Made by a program: the position numbers and the translations under genes | In this document: positions 60,365 through 64,000 of the stretch, piece after piece | Layout: every line of letters begins with the position of its first letter | Position numbering within the stretch: position 1 is the stretch's first letter | Assembly (NCBI GenBank): GCA_012934845.2 | Contig: WNNJ02000425.1 | Span: 1-64,000 of the forward strand | DNA length: 64,000 nt | DNA from: Pomphorhynchus laevis | Lineage: Eukaryota; Acanthocephala; Palaeacanthocephala; Echinorhynchida; Pomphorhynchidae | Direction of reading: 5' to 3' | The notes under the pieces: generated by a model | Told to the model about the DNA's origin: nothing | What the model saw: only the letters and a program-made list of their open reading frames with translations | Database searches by the model: none

Positions 60365-60393
60365 CTGACGAAGTCCCTATAAAGGACGAAACG
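60365..60393 (+). ncRNA. hammerhead-like motif
   Basis: The plus strand reads CTGACGA-A-GTCC-CTATAAA-GGAC-GAAACG: intact CTGANGA and GAAAC boxes with a perfect four-pair stem. An extra A precedes the stem, as in the 58,462 motif. Stems I and III are not apparent. Confidence 0.45.
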
Positions 60394-60443
60394 TTTAAAT
60401 AAATTATAAGTGTCACTGCCTGTTTTCTACACTTCATTAAAGC

Positions 60444-60504
60444 ATATATATATCATTTGAAGTATACGGAATAAATCTTCCGTATTCTTCAAATGATATA
60501 TATA
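60444..60504. repeat. near-perfect hairpin, about 27-bp arms
   Basis: ATATATCATTTGAAG and ATACGGAA are mirrored by TTCCGTAT and CTTCAAATGATATAT around a TAAATC loop, with a single mismatch. Confidence 0.9.
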
Positions 60505-60757
60505 GCCGAATCGACTTCCGATCCGGAACCGCGGTACACATCAAATTCAATATATATTGAATATATATGTATATATTATACATATATACAATATATATGT
60601 ATACAATATACAATATATATTCAATATATAAGTTATATATTATATACTTATGACAATACTTTGACAGAGTTTTTTGTATACCTTAAATATAATTAAGGAG
60701 AGTGAGACCATTCCGCGTGAATTTCTTGTAAAACATGTAAGCCAGACGCGAAAAAAT

Positions 60758-60793
60758 GACGAATGCCGTTTCGTCATCACAATGACTCATCAG
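60758..60793 (-). ncRNA. hammerhead-like core, inverted copy
   Basis: Same order of boxes as 61,003-61,038 on the minus strand, identical through CTGATGA, the GTCAT/ATGAC stem and GAAACGGCATTCGTC. Confidence 0.5.
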
Positions 60794-61002
60794 TGCCAGA
60801 TCCCTCCCACTACTGGATGCAGAGGAGAACTGGCAGACGGCAATCAATGAATGAATCAATGTGAATGATGTACTAGAAAATTTTCTAGTAACATCATAGA
60901 GTACTAAATCAGTACTACAGCTTCACCAAAAAGGATCATTAGCAAAAGCAGAGGAGGACTGGCCAGTCCTCCTCTGCATCCAGTAGTGGGAGGGATCTAG
61001 CA

Positions 61003-61038
61003 CTGATGAGTCATTGTGATGACGAAACGGCATTCGTC
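61003..61038 (+). ncRNA. hammerhead-like core, best copy
   Basis: CTGATGA-GTCAT-TGTG-ATGAC-GAAACG-GCATT-CGTC gives the conserved boxes, a five-pair stem II, a three-pair stem III (ACG/CGT) and a GTC cleavage-type triplet in the right order. I could not pair the flanks into stem I. The left arm carries the same core on the minus strand at 60,758-60,793. Confidence 0.5.
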
Positions 61039-61140
61039 ATTATTTCGCGTCTGGCTTACATGTTTTACATTAAATATAATTAAAATATTAATTTCCCATT
61101 AAAAAATATATGTAGCTGCGCGAATTGAATAGTTATTAGT

Positions 61141-62099
61141 ATTTGCTTCAACGCTGCTTGCTTCAGCAGCGGGAAAATCCAGAGAATTTTCAATCTCAGT
61201 CGGTGTGCACCAAGGATCTGCACTCTCCCCATTACTATTCATCATAGTTATGGACGTGATTACGAAAGACCTTCTAAGACAAGCACCATGGACCATCCTG
61301 TATGCCGACGATGTTATGCTGGTATCTAAAGACAAACATGACCTCGAGCAACAAGTTCAGCAATGGCACGATCGCCTGGCACAGTTTGGGTTGAAACTGA
61401 ACACAGCCAAAACAGAGTACATGACGACGAACCAGAACGAAGATGTAAGCATATCAGTTAATGGCGTGCTTCTGCCAAAGACAACTGCGTTCAAATATCT
61501 GGGATCAGTCATCTCCAGCACAGGAGGAGTGGCAAAAGACGTCACCACTCGCATCAACGCAAGCTGGACAAAATGGAGAGCAGCCACTGGAGTTTTGTGC
61601 GACAAACGCATGCCAGACAAACTCAAATCGAAGTTCTACAGAAGCGTAATACGGCCTGTAGCAATGTACGGTGCTGAGTGCTGGGCAATGACAGCAGAAG
61701 CAGAACGTAAGCTTGGATGCATGGAAACCAAAATGCTAAGGTGGATCGCAGGAAAGACTCGCCTAGATCATGTCCGTAACGAAGACATCCGCAAGCGATT
61801 TGGCGTAGCACCCATAGCAGACAAACTGAGAGAATCAAGGCTGCGATGGTATGGACATGTAATGAGGGCAGACGTGAACACATTAGCGCAGGCACCATTT
61901 CAAATCGAGGTCGACGGAAAGAGACCAATAGGAAGACCACAGAAAAGATGGATGGATACCCTTCTTAAGGACATGAAAATGGTCGGACTCACGCCCAAAG
62001 ACGCAGCAAAGAAGGCATTTTGGCGTCAACGATCGTGGCAAGCGGACCCCGTCATACGGGATAAACGCTAAAAAGAAGAAGAAGATTTGCTTCAACGCT
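61141..62099 (+). mobile_element. RTE-clade LINE, 5'-truncated, with 15-bp target duplication
   Basis: ATTTGCTTCAACGCT occurs exactly at 61,141-61,155 and 62,085-62,099. The insert between (61,156-62,084) ends in an AAG-repeat tail (AAAAAGAAGAAGAAG). A perfect target duplication and an open coding frame indicate a young insertion. Confidence 0.95.
61157..62071 (+). CDS. RTE-clade reverse transcriptase, C-terminal 300 codons, open
   Basis: This is the distal part of the single large RTE ORF, open from the truncation point to its natural stop at 62,069-62,071. It contains SISVGVHQGSALSPLLFIIV (motif B), ILYADDVMLVS (YADD), LKLNTAKTEYM, FKYLGSVISSTGG (motif E region) and the C-terminal RTE block with YGAECWAM, RWIAGKTRLDHVRN, LRWYGHVMR, GKRPIGRPQKRWMD. 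The endonuclease, fingers and motif A are missing because the insert is 5'-truncated. There is no true start codon; 61,157 is where the frame enters the insert. Confidence 0.92.
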   Translation, partial: LASAAGKSREFSISVGVHQGSALSPLLFIIVMDVITKDLLRQAPWTILYADDVMLVSKDKHDLEQQVQQWHDRLAQFGLKLNTAKTEYMTTNQNEDVSISVNGVLLPKTTAFKYLGSVISSTGGVAKDVTTRINASWTKWRAATGVLCDKRMPDKLKSKFYRSVIRPVAMYGAECWAMTAEAERKLGCMETKMLRWIAGKTRLDHVRNEDIRKRFGVAPIADKLRESRLRWYGHVMRADVNTLAQAPFQIEVDGKRPIGRPQKRWMDTLLKDMKMVGLTPKDAAKKAFWRQRSWQADPVIRDKR

Positions 62100-62101
62100 A
62101 A

Positions 62102-63225
62102 ATAGCTAACGTTTGTGCTAGCTAAGCGAAATTTTTAACATCTTAATTTCAATAGTAAGACAGCTTTATATGGCCTACATACTATTAGATTAGCTATTGC
62201 GCATATAAATGTCAACGGTCGACATATGTGAAATGAAAATGCAATATTTATATAGAAAAAACAAATATTACATATAAATAAAACAATCTACTGAAACTAT
62301 AGTAAAATTTACAGTAACAAATAAACAAACCTGAAAATTAAATTGTAAATAAAATACAAATTGAACCGTAGTAATCGAATTTGTACGACCCAAAAAATAT
62401 TTAGCAAATATCGGTTATCTGTTAATAAAGATTGGAGTTGATTTTAAGTTGATATACCTGTGCAGTCATTGTTACTATTGAAATTTTGATAACTATTTTT
62501 ATTCTGCACGCTACTTTGATCATATTATATACGCCAACTTCAGTACTCTACATTTCATTATTGGTTGACCTCATTAGCTATTGATCCAATACCTTCGTCT
62601 GTTTTATTGGCATTTAGATTTAATGAAAGACTTTCGTCTTACATTTTGAAAAATTGATTGAAATCATTTCTGATTTCAAATTAAATATGCGTTGGTAGGG
62701 GAAGGTGTTACCTTCAATTAGTCATCAAAATTTCAATAGTAACAATGACTGCACAGGCATATCAACTTAAAATTAGGATCAAACTATAGATGACTAGTTT
62801 GAAAATTGCAATTAATTGCAAAAATACGTAGGTTTTCAACGCAGATTTGATTTAAAATCAGAAGTGATTTCAATAATATTAAAATTACTATATTAAATTA
62901 TTTAGTTCTAAAATAAATACAGTTCATTAGATACAGTTCATTTTTGAGTCCGCAAAAAACAAGCCGTTTCCTCGTTGCACCACTGCGCTAATTCGCTGCA
63001 TGAGTAAACTCATTGCCCGTTTATCTCTGGTCGACCAAACTAATTTTTCCCAGAAGCTGCAAAAAAGCCGCTGCGCTGATGCCTACTGCTTCCATGGTTT
63101 GGATGCCGATAGGAAAAATCTTGTACTGCCACTCATCTAAGCCGCTATATTTGGTACGTTTCACAAGTTCAGCATGATCAGAAACGGAACTTCAGAATGT
63201 ACTGTGCGCTATGTGACTGACTACG
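62102..63225. other. non-coding interval with nested inverted repeats
   Basis: No gene is supported. It contains the inverted repeat at 62,440-62,773 and a second, smaller pair (ATTGAAATCATTTCTGATTTCAA, about 62,657-62,690, against 62,846-62,880). Confidence 0.6.
62440..62773. repeat. 334-bp MITE-like element with 54-bp terminal inverted repeats
   Basis: ATTTTAAGTTGATATACCTG and GCAGTCATTGTTACTATTG with AAATTTTGAT at 62,440-62,493 are mirrored at 62,720-62,773 with about two or three mismatches. The 226-bp interior has no open frame. No target duplication was identified. Confidence 0.85.
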
Positions 63226-63229
63226 AGAA

Positions 63230-64000
63230 TGTTTGGACATGTAAAGTCTCAAGCAAGCACTCGCTTCGCCTCCCACCGCAGTAGCGAAGCCCCGCCGGCC
63301 GCTTGCCGTAGTCTCTAGTCAAACCGACAGGTTCCAGTCTGGATGGAATTCCTGCGGAGGCTCGGGGCATTCTCACAATTTTATTGACCGCTGAATGGCG
63401 TACATTTCTGCCTTTTGTTTTGTTGCAGTCTAGCGCATGGCGCTGTTTTTATGGACAACTTCTAAGCATACACATCCATGTGGTTTAGCACACTGAACGT
63501 GAAGTCTGAGTGCGGCTGCGCTGTACAATGATTGTTCATCAAGCCGGGTGCCAACGGAAGCTATTGGTAATGTTTCGAGAAAAGCCCCAGACTATTTTGA
63601 AGCGGTAGCAATGAGGCGAGCACGATATTCTGGACTAGTTGCTTTGTCGACAAGCTTTTGATGACACGCATTATAATAGTCTCCCATCCATCGTTTTTGA
63701 AGGATTGGTTCCGATGGGATGGTTGCCTGAAATTCAGCGTGCCATTGGCCTGTAGTTTTTTCAAAGTCTAAGTCTGGAAGAGTGGATGGAGTGACGGGCA
63801 GTTTTCTAGCAGTATCTTGGTTAGCTCTCTTGTTAAGCATACTGAAGATCCGAACGCAGGTATTGCGACTTTTAGCGCTTGTTGGACATGAAGACCTCCA
63901 AGTCTGATAGGTAAGGTAATCTGCTGCCACGCATCATCAGGAAGCAGCACATCAGCACCATGCTCAGTATACGGCGAACTTCTGCGTCGGATGAGTGTAG
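63230..64000 (-). mobile_element. retroelement family C, fragment C4 (post-RT region), runs off the window
   Basis: On the minus strand the blocks are DDAWQQITLPIRLGGLHVQQ with FGSSVCLTREL, TLPDLDFEKTTGQWHAEF, RWMGDYYNACHQKLVDKATS, EYRARLIATASK, SGAFLETLPIASVGTRLDEQ and LYSAAALRLHV with CAKPHGCVCLE. This order matches C2, whose GDFLNAIP and RLDD blocks are equivalent. A frameshift separates the LHPLFQT and TLPDLDF parts near 63,780, and stops lie at SK*SGAF and after NSAMR. The upstream RT would lie beyond 64,000. Confidence 0.75.

Larger units (their letters stand above)
60727..61069. repeat. inverted pair of 108-bp arms carrying hammerhead-like cores
   Basis: The left arm 60,727-60,834 is the reverse complement of 60,962-61,069, with few mismatches. 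Between them are a palindrome ATGATGTACTAGAAAATTTT/CTAGTAACATCAT (60,865-60,897) and, overlapping the right arm, a perfect 30-bp palindrome GCAGAGGAGGACT-GGCC-AGTCCTCCTCTGC (60,948-60,977). Confidence 0.93.

Noticed and set aside
61357-61940. Minus-strand ORFs of 89-105 codons
   Set aside because: Shadows of the RTE reverse transcriptase frame.

Overview
This is an AT-rich window from an animal nuclear genome, almost certainly an invertebrate; I cannot name the species. There are no operons, ribosome binding sites, tRNA or rRNA genes. Only one convincing host gene is present, an intact, intronless UBE2D-type ubiquitin-conjugating enzyme (35,523-35,972). Nearly everything else that can be recognised is retroelement, satellite or DNA-transposon debris.

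Layout. 1-3,580: LINE family A (I/Jockey-like, three CCHC knuckles in ORF1, APE endonuclease plus RT in ORF2), copy A1. 5,640-7,340: LINE family B (CR1-like), copy B4 on the minus strand. 8,200-11,340: LINE A2. About 12,370-12,980: a Ty3/Gypsy-like gag fossil. 13,614-14,245: a Penelope-like (PLE) GIY-YIG fragment between inverted repeats. 14,260-15,551: LINE B3 (minus). 15,606-16,800: an unrecognised ORF, a 381-bp satellite unit and two strong hairpins. 17,095-21,440: the most complete family B LINE, B1, with an expanded 13-bp minisatellite in its 5' leader. 21,440-27,560: gene-poor AT-rich DNA. 27,563-30,343: LINE B2 (minus). 30,360-30,590: C-terminal scrap of a third retroelement family, here called C. 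30,700-34,175: LINE A3. 34,795-39,800: UBE2D gene set among PLE remains, including a head-to-head palindrome and a 74-bp piece of the UBE2D gene. 41,504-41,748: a 245-bp foldback. 43,457-43,623: hAT-type MITE with 8-bp target duplication. 43,770-51,930: more PLE RT and GIY-YIG pieces and two larger family C pieces, one interrupted by a PLE-type terminal repeat. 51,950-58,450: AT-rich DNA with scattered terminal repeats. 58,560-60,312: two related satellites with about 380-bp and 392-bp units. 60,727-61,069: a 108-bp inverted pair. 61,156-62,084: a young RTE-clade insertion with a perfect 15-bp target duplication. 63,230-64,000: another family C piece running off the window.

The most interesting signal is a recurrent hammerhead-ribozyme-like signature. 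CTGANGA, a short hairpin and GAAA occur together at several places, each with a different but self-complementary stem. A circularly permuted version (GAAAC then CTGAYGA inside complementary arms) sits in both satellites, whose arms differ in sequence but keep their pairing. Hammerhead motifs are known from PLE terminal repeats and animal satellites, and this window is rich in both. I could not complete a convincing stem I for any copy, so ribozyme activity is an inference.
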